From Nitrosopumilus sp. BACL13 MAG-121220-bin23 (GTDB taxonomy: Archaea; Thermoproteota; Nitrososphaeria; Nitrososphaerales; Nitrosopumilaceae): 7,194 bases of DNA. Shown in pieces: positions 1 through 4,629 of this stretch; the first letter of the stretch is position 1, and each line of letters begins with the position of its first letter. The notes below the pieces were generated by a model. That model was given only the letters and a program-made list of their open reading frames with translations. It had not been told where the DNA came from and made no database searches. The position numbers and the translations under genes were made by a program. The stretch lies in assembly GCA_001437625.1 (NCBI GenBank), contig LIAL01000056.1, positions 1 through 7,194 of the forward strand, in the 5' to 3' direction.

Positions 1-274
1 ATTTTAATATTCCATCAATTCCTTTAAGATAATTATGAATTTGTGTGTGAATTGTGTCATAGTTTGTTGGCTCAATTGAATAGTGGTTCGGGGTGGTTTT
101 ATTATCTTCAAGAATAAATCCCAAAGGGTTAGATTTATTTTTAATATTACTTTGAATGGTTTTTGCCAAATCATCTTTTTCACATTTGATTTTTAATTCT
201 ATTTCATCAAGTGTTGCAGATGCAGTTTTTGTCAAACATAAAAATATATTTTTCTCAATATCTGGTTTGGACAT
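1..274 (-). CDS. Hypothetical protein, C-terminus cut by window edge
   Basis: An open frame of 91 codons runs from an ATG at 274 to the left edge without a stop, so the gene continues beyond the window. The protein begins MSKPDIEKNIFLCLTKTASA and continues with a charged helical stretch and a part reading NPLGFILEDNK...HYSIEP. A helix-rich start followed by a strand-turn-strand pattern would fit a small winged-helix fold, but that is only an impression; I do not recognise the family. Codons are mostly A/T-ending, as in neighbouring genes. The start is supported by a TTATA-containing box at about 301-309, roughly 30 bases upstream, as expected for a leaderless archaeal transcript. It is followed upstream by another minus-strand gene ending at 327. 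Confidence 0.6.
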   Translation of the reverse strand, partial: MSKPDIEKNIFLCLTKTASATLDEIELKIKCEKDDLAKTIQSNIKNKSNPLGFILEDNKTTPNHYSIEPTNYDTIHTQIHNYLKGIDGILK

Positions 275-326
275 ATGTCTAAAATTATGTAAACACTGGC
301 TATAAGGGATAACACTAATTTTACAT

Positions 327-674
327 CTAAACTGGAAGTATTACCTTACCTTCAAATTTTTGAATGTTGTCTTTTTCAAATATTTTTTCTAAATTTTCTT
401 TTTGTAGTTGTGTTACTCCCTGAACTATTGTTTTTGAAGAACCTGATTTATCCACTAAAGCAAGAATATACCCACTGTTGTCAGTTAAAATAAAACCTGC
501 AGATTCATCTACAAACGCATAGAGATTTTCTTCTCCAACTGCTTGCCATACATTAGATGTTGTAGTGGCAAGTGCTAAAGCAGGCATTGCTTTTCCACCA
601 GTTAAGGTGTTAAGATACTCTCGGGACTCTGCAACTCTTTTTTGTCCCAGTTTTAATGCCTGAAAATATTGCAT
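327..674 (-). CDS. Conserved-looking hypothetical protein, 115 aa
   Basis: The product is a soluble protein of 115 residues beginning MQYFQALKLGQKRVAESREY. An alanine-rich stretch (GGKAMPALALATTT) is followed by what looks like a mixed alpha/beta part (LYAFVDESAGFILTDNSGY, then ILALVDKSG) and a C-terminal helix. I do not recognise the family; no signal peptide, membrane segment or metal motif is visible. A TTG at 683 could add three residues, but I chose the ATG at 674 because a strong TATA box (minus-strand reading TTTTTATAATAAAC, plus positions 691-704) is centred about 24-25 bases upstream, the usual spacing for leaderless genes. It is divergent from the gene starting at 802. Confidence 0.75.
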   Translation of the reverse strand: MQYFQALKLGQKRVAESREYLNTLTGGKAMPALALATTTSNVWQAVGEENLYAFVDESAGFILTDNSGYILALVDKSGSSKTIVQGVTQLQKENLEKIFEKDNIQKFEGKVILPV

Positions 675-690
675 ATTTGACAAAGAATTT

Positions 691-704
691 GTTTATTATA
701 AAAA
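691..704 (-). promoter_or_regulatory. TATA box for the gene starting at 674
   Basis: The minus strand reads TTTTTATAATAAAC, the cleanest TATA box in this part of the window. Its centre lies about 24-25 bases from the ATG at 674 but only about 15 from the alternative TTG at 683, so it decides in favour of the ATG. Confidence 0.55.
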
Positions 705-801
705 CAATCTTGCCTCAAAAAGACAGTTATAGAATCATAATTGAAGTATATTATTGCCTCTTACGAATAATGTGATAATAAAATTGAACGAAATTACAAC
801 A

Positions 802-1047
802 ATGGTTGAAGATAAATCAAAAATATCAGAACAGGAAGTTGAGGAAATTAAAATTATTTTTAGAGAACTAGTTAAAAAAAATGAACGGTATGATCTTGAT
901 GAAATTGAGTTTTGGTTTGAAAACGAGGGAAGTTGGAAAATAAAAGAGTCAAGAGTGCGCATAACTAATCTTGCAAATTATGTTCAAGACAAATATCAAC
1001 AAACGGCTCATTTGAGAATTATTTCTGATGATGACTGTGGTTGTTAA
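802..1047 (+). CDS. Hypothetical acidic protein, 81 aa, ends DDDCGC
   Basis: From the ATG at 802 the protein begins MVEDKSKISEQEVEEIKIIF. It is charged and mostly helical, followed by an EFWFENEGSWKIKESRVRI section that could be beta strands, and it ends in an unusual acidic-cysteine tail, DDDCGC. That tail could bind a metal or form a disulfide, but nothing else supports this. The open frame extends upstream to a TTG at 754; I prefer the ATG because an AT-rich box (TGATAATAAAA, about 772-782) sits at leaderless distance and the added residues are poorly protein-like. A second box (GTATATTA, 746-753) could serve a longer transcript. The stop codon overlaps that of the convergent gene at 1044. 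The family is not recognised. Confidence 0.7.
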   Translation: MVEDKSKISEQEVEEIKIIFRELVKKNERYDLDEIEFWFENEGSWKIKESRVRITNLANYVQDKYQQTAHLRIISDDDCGC

Positions 1048-1286
1048 GTTTCTAACTGTTCTAATAATCTGCCAACAATTTTAGAATTTTCTTCTCGTTC
1101 ATTTGTTATATCCTGAATTCTTTTATTGTTTTTATCATCTTTTTGCATAATTTCAAAATACTCTTGATCAAGATCATTGTTTGTTTGAAGTCGTTTTATT
1201 ACCTCAAACAAAATACCAATAACTTCTTTTTGAGCATCAATTAATTGATCTTTTTCAGATTCAGACATTTTCTCATTTTCTGACAT
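1044..1286 (-). CDS. Small coiled-coil hypothetical protein, 80 aa
   Basis: The product is highly charged and predicted almost wholly helical, with heptad-like spacing of L, I and V through LIDAQKEVIGILFEVIKRLQ and again near the C-terminus (IVGRLLEQLET), so a small coiled-coil or oligomerising protein is likely. The N-terminus repeats itself: MSENEK is followed directly by MSESEK, giving two in-frame ATGs at 1286 and 1268. I chose 1286 because an ATTTACAAA box (about 1310-1320) lies near -27. An open frame on the same strand stops at 1292, five bases before this start. It is convergent with the gene ending at 1047. No function can be assigned. Confidence 0.7.
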   Translation of the reverse strand: MSENEKMSESEKDQLIDAQKEVIGILFEVIKRLQTNNDLDQEYFEIMQKDDKNNKRIQDITNEREENSKIVGRLLEQLET

Positions 1287-1291
1287 TCTAA

Positions 1292-1450
1292 CTATTGTCC
1301 TTCAATAATCTTTGTAAATATTCCTTTTAGTTTCAACATATCTTGTATGTACAACCATTTTTCCAAGATTATTCTTATTTCCAGATTGTAATGCTGGAGC
1401 AAAGTGTATTTTTCTACAATTTCCTTAAATTCTGTATTTTGGAAATAAAA
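1292..1450 (-). other. Unassigned stretch with two overlapping open frames, possible gene remnant
   Basis: Between the starts at 1286 (minus) and 1453 (plus), two minus-strand frames are open. One (1292-1450) lacks an ATG near its 5' end, reads ...KEIVEKYTLLQHYNLEI... and stops five bases before the gene at 1286; a TTG at 1402 would give 36 residues. The other (stop at 1302-1304, open up to about 1420) reads RKIHFAPALQSGNKNNLGK... and has the more A/T-ending codons typical of real genes here, but its only ATG (1358) leaves 18 residues. One may be a decayed gene end; neither is convincing as an intact gene. Confidence 0.3.
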
Positions 1451-1452
1451 TT

Positions 1453-1806
1453 ATGACGTGGGTTTCACTTTTTTATGTATCATCACAAAATTTTGATGAG
1501 GATATAAAATCACTAAAAACAGTTTTTTCCCAATTTGAAAAGCAGATTCATGAAAAGGACGGTTATAGATTCAGTCCAGAAGCTGAATTTGCAATGGGGT
1601 GGTGTTTTTACACAATTTACGTCAAGATGGGTTTTATCAAAAAACTCGTAGAGTATAATCATACACGTGATCCTAAAGTTAAAGATGAAAAAGCAATTCT
1701 AAAGATTGTTCAAAACTATCTAAAAATACAAAAAAGTAAAGCTAGGATAAAGTTTGATAGAGACAAACCAACGCTTGAGGGATACTATCATTGGTTACTA
1801 AAATAA
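1453..1806 (+). CDS. Hypothetical protein, 117 aa
   Basis: The protein begins MTWVSLFYVSSQNFDEDIKS and is mainly helical, with a central aromatic and cysteine-containing segment (EFAMGWCFYTIYVKMGFIKK) that is amphipathic rather than a clear membrane span. A basic middle and C-terminal part ends in EGYYHWLLK. No catalytic or binding motif is recognised. The ATG at 1453 is preceded by AAATAAAATT, and a CCTTAAATTC box lies near -26, consistent with leaderless transcription. It stands alone on the plus strand and is convergent with the gene at 1837-2082, from which a T-rich spacer separates it. Confidence 0.7.
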   Translation: MTWVSLFYVSSQNFDEDIKSLKTVFSQFEKQIHEKDGYRFSPEAEFAMGWCFYTIYVKMGFIKKLVEYNHTRDPKVKDEKAILKIVQNYLKIQKSKARIKFDRDKPTLEGYYHWLLK

Positions 1807-1809
1807 GAA

Positions 1810-1835
1810 TTTTTAGTTTTAAAATATAATTTTTT
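1810..1835. terminator. T-rich convergent terminator region
   Basis: The 30-base spacer between two converging genes holds a T5 run at 1810-1814 and a T6 run at 1830-1835. Archaeal transcription commonly ends at such oligo-T tracts on the coding strand; A runs between them could serve the opposite strand. There is no strong hairpin. Confidence 0.35.
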
Positions 1836-1836
1836 G

Positions 1837-2082
1837 TTAATTGTCATCATGAAATTGATCATATTCTTTGTCTGTAGGAAATAACAGTTCTTTATCTGAA
1901 AGTTCAGCATTCATGTATCGGTCTATTCGCTGATGTATGTCTGCTCTAATTTTTTCAATGTCATCATTTGAGTAATTCAAGTCCATCATATCTCGAGTGA
2001 GGATTTTAACTGCCTTGTATAATTCTCTATGCTGTCTGTCTACTCTGTCTCTAATGTCTTTGATTTCTTCTTCGGATACCAT
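1837..2082 (-). CDS. Small helical hypothetical protein, 81 aa
   Basis: The product is charged, helical and soluble, beginning MVSEEEIKDIRDRVDRQHRE. Its first two thirds (RQHRELYKAVKILTRDMMDL, then DDIEKIRADIHQRIDRYM) look like two amphipathic helices, possibly a helical hairpin or coiled coil, and it ends in an acidic tail (EYDQFHDDN). No family is recognised. The ATG at 2082 has a GTTTAAAG box (minus strand, about 2106-2113) near -27, supporting this start. It is one of several short charged proteins of unknown role in this part of the window. Confidence 0.7.
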   Translation of the reverse strand: MVSEEEIKDIRDRVDRQHRELYKAVKILTRDMMDLNYSNDDIEKIRADIHQRIDRYMNAELSDKELLFPTDKEYDQFHDDN

Positions 2083-2149
2083 AAAGTAATTATGAAAAAT
2101 AATGTCTTTAAACCTTCAATGAAATCTTTTTTAAATTATAGCTGAGGGC

Positions 2150-2161
2150 ATGTAGGTACAT
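2150..2161. repeat. Short inverted repeat ATGTA-GG-TACAT
   Basis: Five-base arms form a perfect inverted repeat around GG between the gene starting at 2082 and the one ending at 2209. It could be a dimeric operator half-site pair, but arms this short can arise by chance. Confidence 0.2.
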
Positions 2162-2174
2162 CAATTCTCTTTAA

Positions 2175-2190
2175 TTTGTGCCTGTAATGA
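2175..2190. repeat. Left copy of 16-base direct repeat TTTGTGCCTRTAATGA
   Basis: It reads TTTGTGCCTGTAATGA and matches 15 of 16 bases of a second copy at 2991-3006. The pair brackets the 217-residue gene and the overlapping frame in front of it, 816 bases apart. A shorter match, TTTGTGCCTA, occurs at 6931-6940. Confidence 0.5.
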
Positions 2191-2208
2191 GGGGGTTTTT
2201 GCAAAATA

Positions 2209-2862
2209 TTAGAGATTAAGGTAACTAACTACGTTATCGATTTGTTTTTTTATCAAAATTATTTCATCCTTCTCTTTTCCATCATACAATTTAGCACAAT
2301 ATTCCTGAATTGATTTGTTAGTGAGTTTAATCAAGTAAGTCATTTTTGCATTAAACATTTCATTGACAGCATTGTTAGCTGATAAAGTCATAGAATCATC
2401 ATCATAATCAGAATTATCCCTAGTGTGAAGTAAGTTAGTATAGAATTGTGCACTATCTTCAAGGGCTACAACAAACCTTGTAAAATCTGCATGATTATCT
2501 TGAACAAATTCTTTAGTTTTTGTAAATATTTGTTTATGGTCTAATTTCTCCACATGTTGTTTTAGAATATCTCTTTTAGCTTCTGTTACGTTTTTTAAAA
2601 AATCCTCATAACTATTATTAGCAGATGATGTAAGAGAAAAAACTCTAGTTTGTTTATTTCTCATTTGCTCTTCAATCAGTTCTTTTTCAAGGTAATGCTC
2701 TAAAGTGAAACCAATGTCATTGCTTGCATATCTTTTGCCTTTTTCATTAATAGTATTATTGTAAATGTTAGTCCATGTTGCTTTATCATCCAACATGCTG
2801 ATTATTGGAAAAATTATTTCTTTAGGAATTATTTTACCAGTTCTAACCATAAAAAATAACAT
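2209..2862 (-). CDS. Hypothetical protein with possible N-terminal winged-helix domain, 217 aa
   Basis: The longest unassigned gene in the window. Residues about 5-80 alternate helices with a basic stretch and a short strand (ATWTNIYNNTINEKGKRYAS, then LEKELIEEQM...RVFSLT), a pattern that fits a winged-helix DNA-binding domain; this is an inference from layout only. The rest is helical and hydrophilic, with an acidic stretch (DNSDYDDDS) near residue 150 and no membrane segment. Two starts are possible, ATG at 2862 or ATG at 2850. An upstream minus-strand frame ends at 2843 and overlaps either start by 20 or 8 bases, suggesting translational coupling. The gene lies between two 16-base direct repeats (2175-2190, 2991-3006), so it may belong to an inserted block. 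Confidence 0.7.
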   Translation of the reverse strand: MLFFMVRTGKIIPKEIIFPIISMLDDKATWTNIYNNTINEKGKRYASNDIGFTLEHYLEKELIEEQMRNKQTRVFSLTSSANNSYEDFLKNVTEAKRDILKQHVEKLDHKQIFTKTKEFVQDNHADFTRFVVALEDSAQFYTNLLHTRDNSDYDDDSMTLSANNAVNEMFNAKMTYLIKLTNKSIQEYCAKLYDGKEKDEIILIKKQIDNVVSYLNL

Positions 2863-3013
2863 TTAGAATATCATTTAATGGTATACTACAAACTGCCATC
2901 ATGTCAGGGTAGTTTTCCATTACATCATTCTTTAGTTTGAACTCATATTGATTTGATGATTTTTCGAGAAGAGGGTATTGTTTTCGTTGATTTGTGCCTA
3001 TAATGAACAGATT
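2843..3013 (-). pseudogene. Possible 5'-truncated gene overlapping the 217-aa gene
   Basis: A 56-codon open frame ends with TAG at 2845-2843, inside the start of the downstream gene. It reads as real protein (RKQYPLLEKSSNQYEFKLKN, then PDMMAVCSIPLNDILNVIFY), but there is no ATG, GTG or TTG at its 5' end: the in-frame stop TAA at 3016-3014 is followed by AAT and CTG, and the first ATG is far inside. Its 5' end falls on the right copy of the direct repeat (2991-3006). Either it uses a rare start (CTG at 3010 or ATT), or it is the tail of a gene whose front was lost where the repeat now lies. The short overlap is typical of co-translated partners. Family not recognised. Confidence 0.4.
2991..3006. 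repeat. Right copy of 16-base direct repeat TTTGTGCCTRTAATGA
   Basis: It reads TTTGTGCCTATAATGA and differs from the copy at 2175-2190 in one base. It lies at the 5' end of the start-less frame 2843-3013. On the minus strand it contains CATTATAGG, so it could also be part of a promoter. Confidence 0.5.
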
Positions 3014-3031
3014 TTAAACATTTAACCAAAC

Positions 3032-3063
3032 TTAATGAAGACCAATTTTATTTGTAAATTATG
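3032..3063 (+). repeat. 32-base promoter/leader element, copy 1
   Basis: It starts TTAATGAAGACCAATTT and ends TTTGTAAATTATG, the last three bases being the start codon at 3061. The copy at 3319-3350 matches 27 of 32 bases and the copy at 4264-4295 matches 28 of 32. The TTAAT core lies about 26 bases upstream of the ATG, so it is probably the TATA box of a leaderless promoter, with the conserved part lying between box and start. Confidence 0.55.
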
Positions 3064-3261
3064 CTTGGCAAAATATCATACTCGTTGATGATAATTGGAA
3101 TAGCAGGGATATTACTTTCAATTACTCTTATCAGCGATTACAGTGAAACAATAATACTTGTAGTTATGATTTTTGGAATAGTTATGCTCTCAATAGGTGC
3201 ATTTATGAAAAGTTTCATAAACCAAACAAGAAAAATAAACGAGAAAAAAGATTCACAATAA
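3061..3261 (+). CDS. Small membrane protein with two transmembrane helices, 66 aa
   Basis: Two hydrophobic helices (about residues 8-25, SLMIIGIAGILLSITLIS, and 30-50, TIILVVMIFGIVMLSIGAFM) are joined by a short acidic loop (DYSE). They are followed by a basic C-terminal tail (RKINEKKDSQ). By the positive-inside rule both ends probably face the cytoplasm. There is no functional motif; it resembles many small hairpin membrane proteins of unknown role. The ATG at 3061 is the end of a 32-base element that also precedes the TPR gene at 4293, so the two may share promoter behaviour. A T7 run at 3267-3273 just after the stop is a likely terminator. Confidence 0.75.
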   Translation: MLGKISYSLMIIGIAGILLSITLISDYSETIILVVMIFGIVMLSIGAFMKSFINQTRKINEKKDSQ

Positions 3262-3266
3262 CATTA

Positions 3267-3273
3267 TTTTTTT
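3267..3273 (+). terminator. Oligo-T terminator after the small membrane protein
   Basis: A run of seven T six bases behind the stop at 3261 fits archaeal oligo-T termination; no hairpin is needed or seen. Confidence 0.4.
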
Positions 3274-3318
3274 CCGTTTATTACTATGATTTGTGTTTTA
3301 GTTAATCTTTGATCAAAT

Positions 3319-3350
3319 CTAATGAAGATATATTTTATTTGTAAATTATA
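3319..3350 (+). repeat. 32-base promoter/leader element, copy 2, without ATG at its end
   Basis: It matches copy 1 at 27 of 32 bases, including TAATGAAGA and ATTTTATTTGTAAATTAT, but ends in ATA where the other two copies have the start codon ATG. An ATG inside it at 3322 opens a 51-codon frame. It may be a duplicated promoter that has lost its gene, or one that drives a small RNA or the small frame. Confidence 0.5.
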
Positions 3351-3477
3351 CCATAACACAAGAAAAAGCTTCCAACAAAAATTAAATGATTTGCCCATAA
3401 TTACATTTATGATTTTGGACAGCATGGATATTATCCCATCAGATGATAAATACTCCCTTCAATTAATTAAATTCTGA
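3322..3477 (+). CDS. Possible small protein, 51 aa
   Basis: An ATG at 3322 opens a frame of 51 codons to the TGA at 3475-3477. The product begins MKIYFICKLYHNTRKSFQQK, has a hydrophobic middle (LPIITFMILDSM) and ends DDKYSLQLIKF. No motif is recognised. A box reading TTTTAGTTAA (3297-3306) lies about 20-25 bases upstream. Its stop overlaps the region where SdhC should begin (CTG at 3474), so it could be a leader or coupled gene for sdhCD. Against it, its first nine codons lie within a repeated non-coding-type element, and the corresponding frame in copy 1 stops after 17 codons. Treat as tentative. Confidence 0.3.
   Translation: MKIYFICKLYHNTRKSFQQKLNDLPIITFMILDSMDIIPSDDKYSLQLIKF
3444..3452 (+). 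promoter_or_regulatory. TATA-like box in front of sdhC
   Basis: GATAAATAC is centred 26 bases upstream of 3474, which would place a leaderless transcript start exactly where the SdhC-like reading frame begins (CTG AAT AAA GAA). It favours an SdhC start near 3474 over the TTG at 3510. Confidence 0.35.
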
Positions 3478-3509
3478 ATAAAGAAAATACAAAAGGAATT
3501 CGCGCATGG

Positions 3510-3899
3510 TTGAATCCATCGGGGTACGGGGTAAGTAGGGTATCTTGGTTACTTATGAGAATTTCTGGAATTTATTTACTAATATTTTTCGTTGTGCATG
3601 TAATTCATGCAATGTCTGTTCTTGATAGAATGACTTGGGGGCAATTATTATTTTTGACATATTCCCCACTAGGTTTTGTTGTGTTATCTGTAATGATTGC
3701 TTTAGGTGCATTTCATTGTCTTAACGGTATTAGATTAATGTTAAATCAAGGCGGAATAGGAATTGGAACTCCAACTAGACCTGACTACCCATATCAAATT
3801 CAATCCATGGGTAAAAAGAACAGGTTGTGTATTTACGTCACCATGGGCGTCTCAGCATTGGCCTTATACGCTGCATTAGGGGTGTTTTTCAAATTTTGA
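3510..3899 (+). CDS. sdhC: Succinate dehydrogenase cytochrome b subunit (SdhC-type)
   Basis: Membrane anchor of complex II, which passes electrons from succinate oxidation to quinone and usually holds heme b. From the TTG at 3510, residues 13-35 (SWLLMRISGIYLLIFFVVHV) carry the family's R-x-S-G motif and candidate heme histidines H30 and H33. The second helix contains H69-C-L-N-G-I-R75, the classic SdhC signature, and a third helix covers about 106-127. At 129 residues the length is normal. The start is doubtful: protein-like sequence (NKENTKGIRAW) continues upstream to a CTG at 3474, with no ATG or GTG in frame; an ATG at 3506 is out of frame. A GATAAATAC box (3444-3452) sits about 26 bases before 3474. 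The stop overlaps the start of SdhD. Catalytic subunits SdhA and SdhB are not in the window. Confidence 0.88.
   Translation: MNPSGYGVSRVSWLLMRISGIYLLIFFVVHVIHAMSVLDRMTWGQLLFLTYSPLGFVVLSVMIALGAFHCLNGIRLMLNQGGIGIGTPTRPDYPYQIQSMGKKNRLCIYVTMGVSALALYAALGVFFKF
3878..3884 (+). promoter_or_regulatory. Shine-Dalgarno-like site for sdhD
   Basis: AGGGGTG resembles the anti-16S complement GGAGGTG and ends 11 bases before the TTG at 3896. As an internal gene of a transcript sdhD needs a ribosome site, and this supports the TTG rather than the ATG at 3827. Confidence 0.4.
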
Positions 3900-4249
3900 G
3901 AATTAGAGAGAGTCATATTCGAAAAATCCATTATGGTACGGCTTTGGGTGCCATAGGACTAGTTGCACTGCACATTTCTGTAAGATTTGCAACTGGAAAT
4001 TTTGCAGCGTCATTATCCTATGAATATGTTATTTCTAACTATCAAAATCTTACGTATGCACTACTTTTAGAATTAATATTGATTCTAGTATCAGTTCATG
4101 GATTTAATGGTCTTCGAGGAATCTTACTTGATTACAGAAGTGGATTAAAATATGAAAAAGCTGTGAATTGGGGCTGTTTTATTTCAGTACTTGCTTTAGT
4201 TACGTATGGAACTATCACCATAATTCTTGCAAATAAAATTCAGATTTAG
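3896..4249 (+). CDS. sdhD: Succinate dehydrogenase membrane anchor subunit (SdhD-type)
   Basis: Second membrane anchor of complex II. With the TTG at 3896 the protein is 117 residues, begins MRIRESHIRKIHYGTALGAI and has three membrane helices (about 13-31, 53-71, 91-111). Candidate heme or quinone residues are H12, H26 and the H68-G-F-N-G-L-R74 motif, with D79 and Y80 following, the counterpart of the SdhD H...D-Y region. The frame is open back to 3827, but that part is the shadow of SdhC and reads as a poor protein. The TTG overlaps the sdhC stop as TTGA, and AGGGGTG (3878-3884), a fair Shine-Dalgarno match, lies 11 bases before it, so translation is probably coupled to sdhC. Confidence 0.88.
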   Translation: MRIRESHIRKIHYGTALGAIGLVALHISVRFATGNFAASLSYEYVISNYQNLTYALLLELILILVSVHGFNGLRGILLDYRSGLKYEKAVNWGCFISVLALVTYGTITIILANKIQI

Positions 4250-4263
4250 AGATGCAACTAAAG

Positions 4264-4295
4264 TTAATCAAGAACAATATTTTTTGTAAATTATG
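4264..4295 (+). repeat. 32-base promoter/leader element, copy 3
   Basis: It starts TTAATCAAGAACAATAT and ends TTTGTAAATTATG, the final ATG being the start codon of the TPR gene. It matches the element at 3032-3063 in 28 of 32 bases, with TTAAT at the same distance (about -26) from the start codon. Confidence 0.55.
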
Positions 4296-4562
4296 ACAAA
4301 AGAAAATAAAGAAAAAGACGATACTGAATTTTTACTTGGATGGGTTGACAAAGGTAGTGTATTGGCCAAACAAGAAAAACACAAAGAGGCTATCGCTTGT
4401 TTTGACACTGCAATTAAGATAGATCCTGAAGATTCACAAGTATTTTTTTGTAAGGGCAATTCATTAAAAAAATTAGGTAGAAATGAAGAAGCAGAACAGT
4501 GTTTTGATAAAGCCGAAGAATTAGAAAAGTTAGAAGAAACAGAGGAATCAGAAAATGAATGA
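4293..4562 (+). CDS. Small TPR-repeat protein, 89 aa
   Basis: Two tetratricopeptide repeats fill most of the protein: about residues 13-46 (GWVDKGSVLAKQEKHKEAIA, then CFDTAIKIDPED) and 47-80 (FFCKGNSLKKLGRNEEAEQC, then FDKAEELE). They show the usual small/aromatic pattern (G21, A25, A33, F37, A40, P45; G55, L58, G62, A67, F71, A74). Basic and acidic tails flank them. Such short TPR proteins act as protein-protein adaptors; the partner is unknown. No signal peptide is present, so it is cytoplasmic. The ATG ends a 32-base element shared with the membrane protein at 3061, so it probably has its own leaderless promoter rather than being read from sdhCD, which ends 43 bases upstream. Confidence 0.85.
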   Translation: MTKENKEKDDTEFLLGWVDKGSVLAKQEKHKEAIACFDTAIKIDPEDSQVFFCKGNSLKKLGRNEEAEQCFDKAEELEKLEETEESENE

Positions 4563-4629
4563 AATTGATAATTAAATTTTTACCATTATAATTTCAGCAT
4601 GATTAGACAATCTGATTCATTTTTGAATG

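Noticed and set aside
735..962. Minus-strand frame opposite the gene at 802
   Set aside because: It is serine-rich and antisense to a frame with better composition, start and TATA box.
2113..2205. Minus-strand reading PPHYRHKLKRIDVPTCPQL behind the 217-aa gene
   Set aside because: It is open over about 30 codons with no start and out of frame with its neighbour; it could be a remnant but is too short to call.
3827..3895. Longer start for SdhD at the ATG 3827
   Set aside because: The extra 23 residues are the shifted reading of SdhC and not anchor-like; the TTG at 3896 overlaps the sdhC stop and gives the normal length.
3032..4295. CRISPR or insertion-sequence ends for the three 32-base copies
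   Set aside because: They are unevenly spaced, all in the same orientation, aligned to start codons, and have no transposase between them.
4268..4459. Minus-strand frame opposite the TPR gene
   Set aside because: It is antisense to clear TPR repeats and shows no motif.
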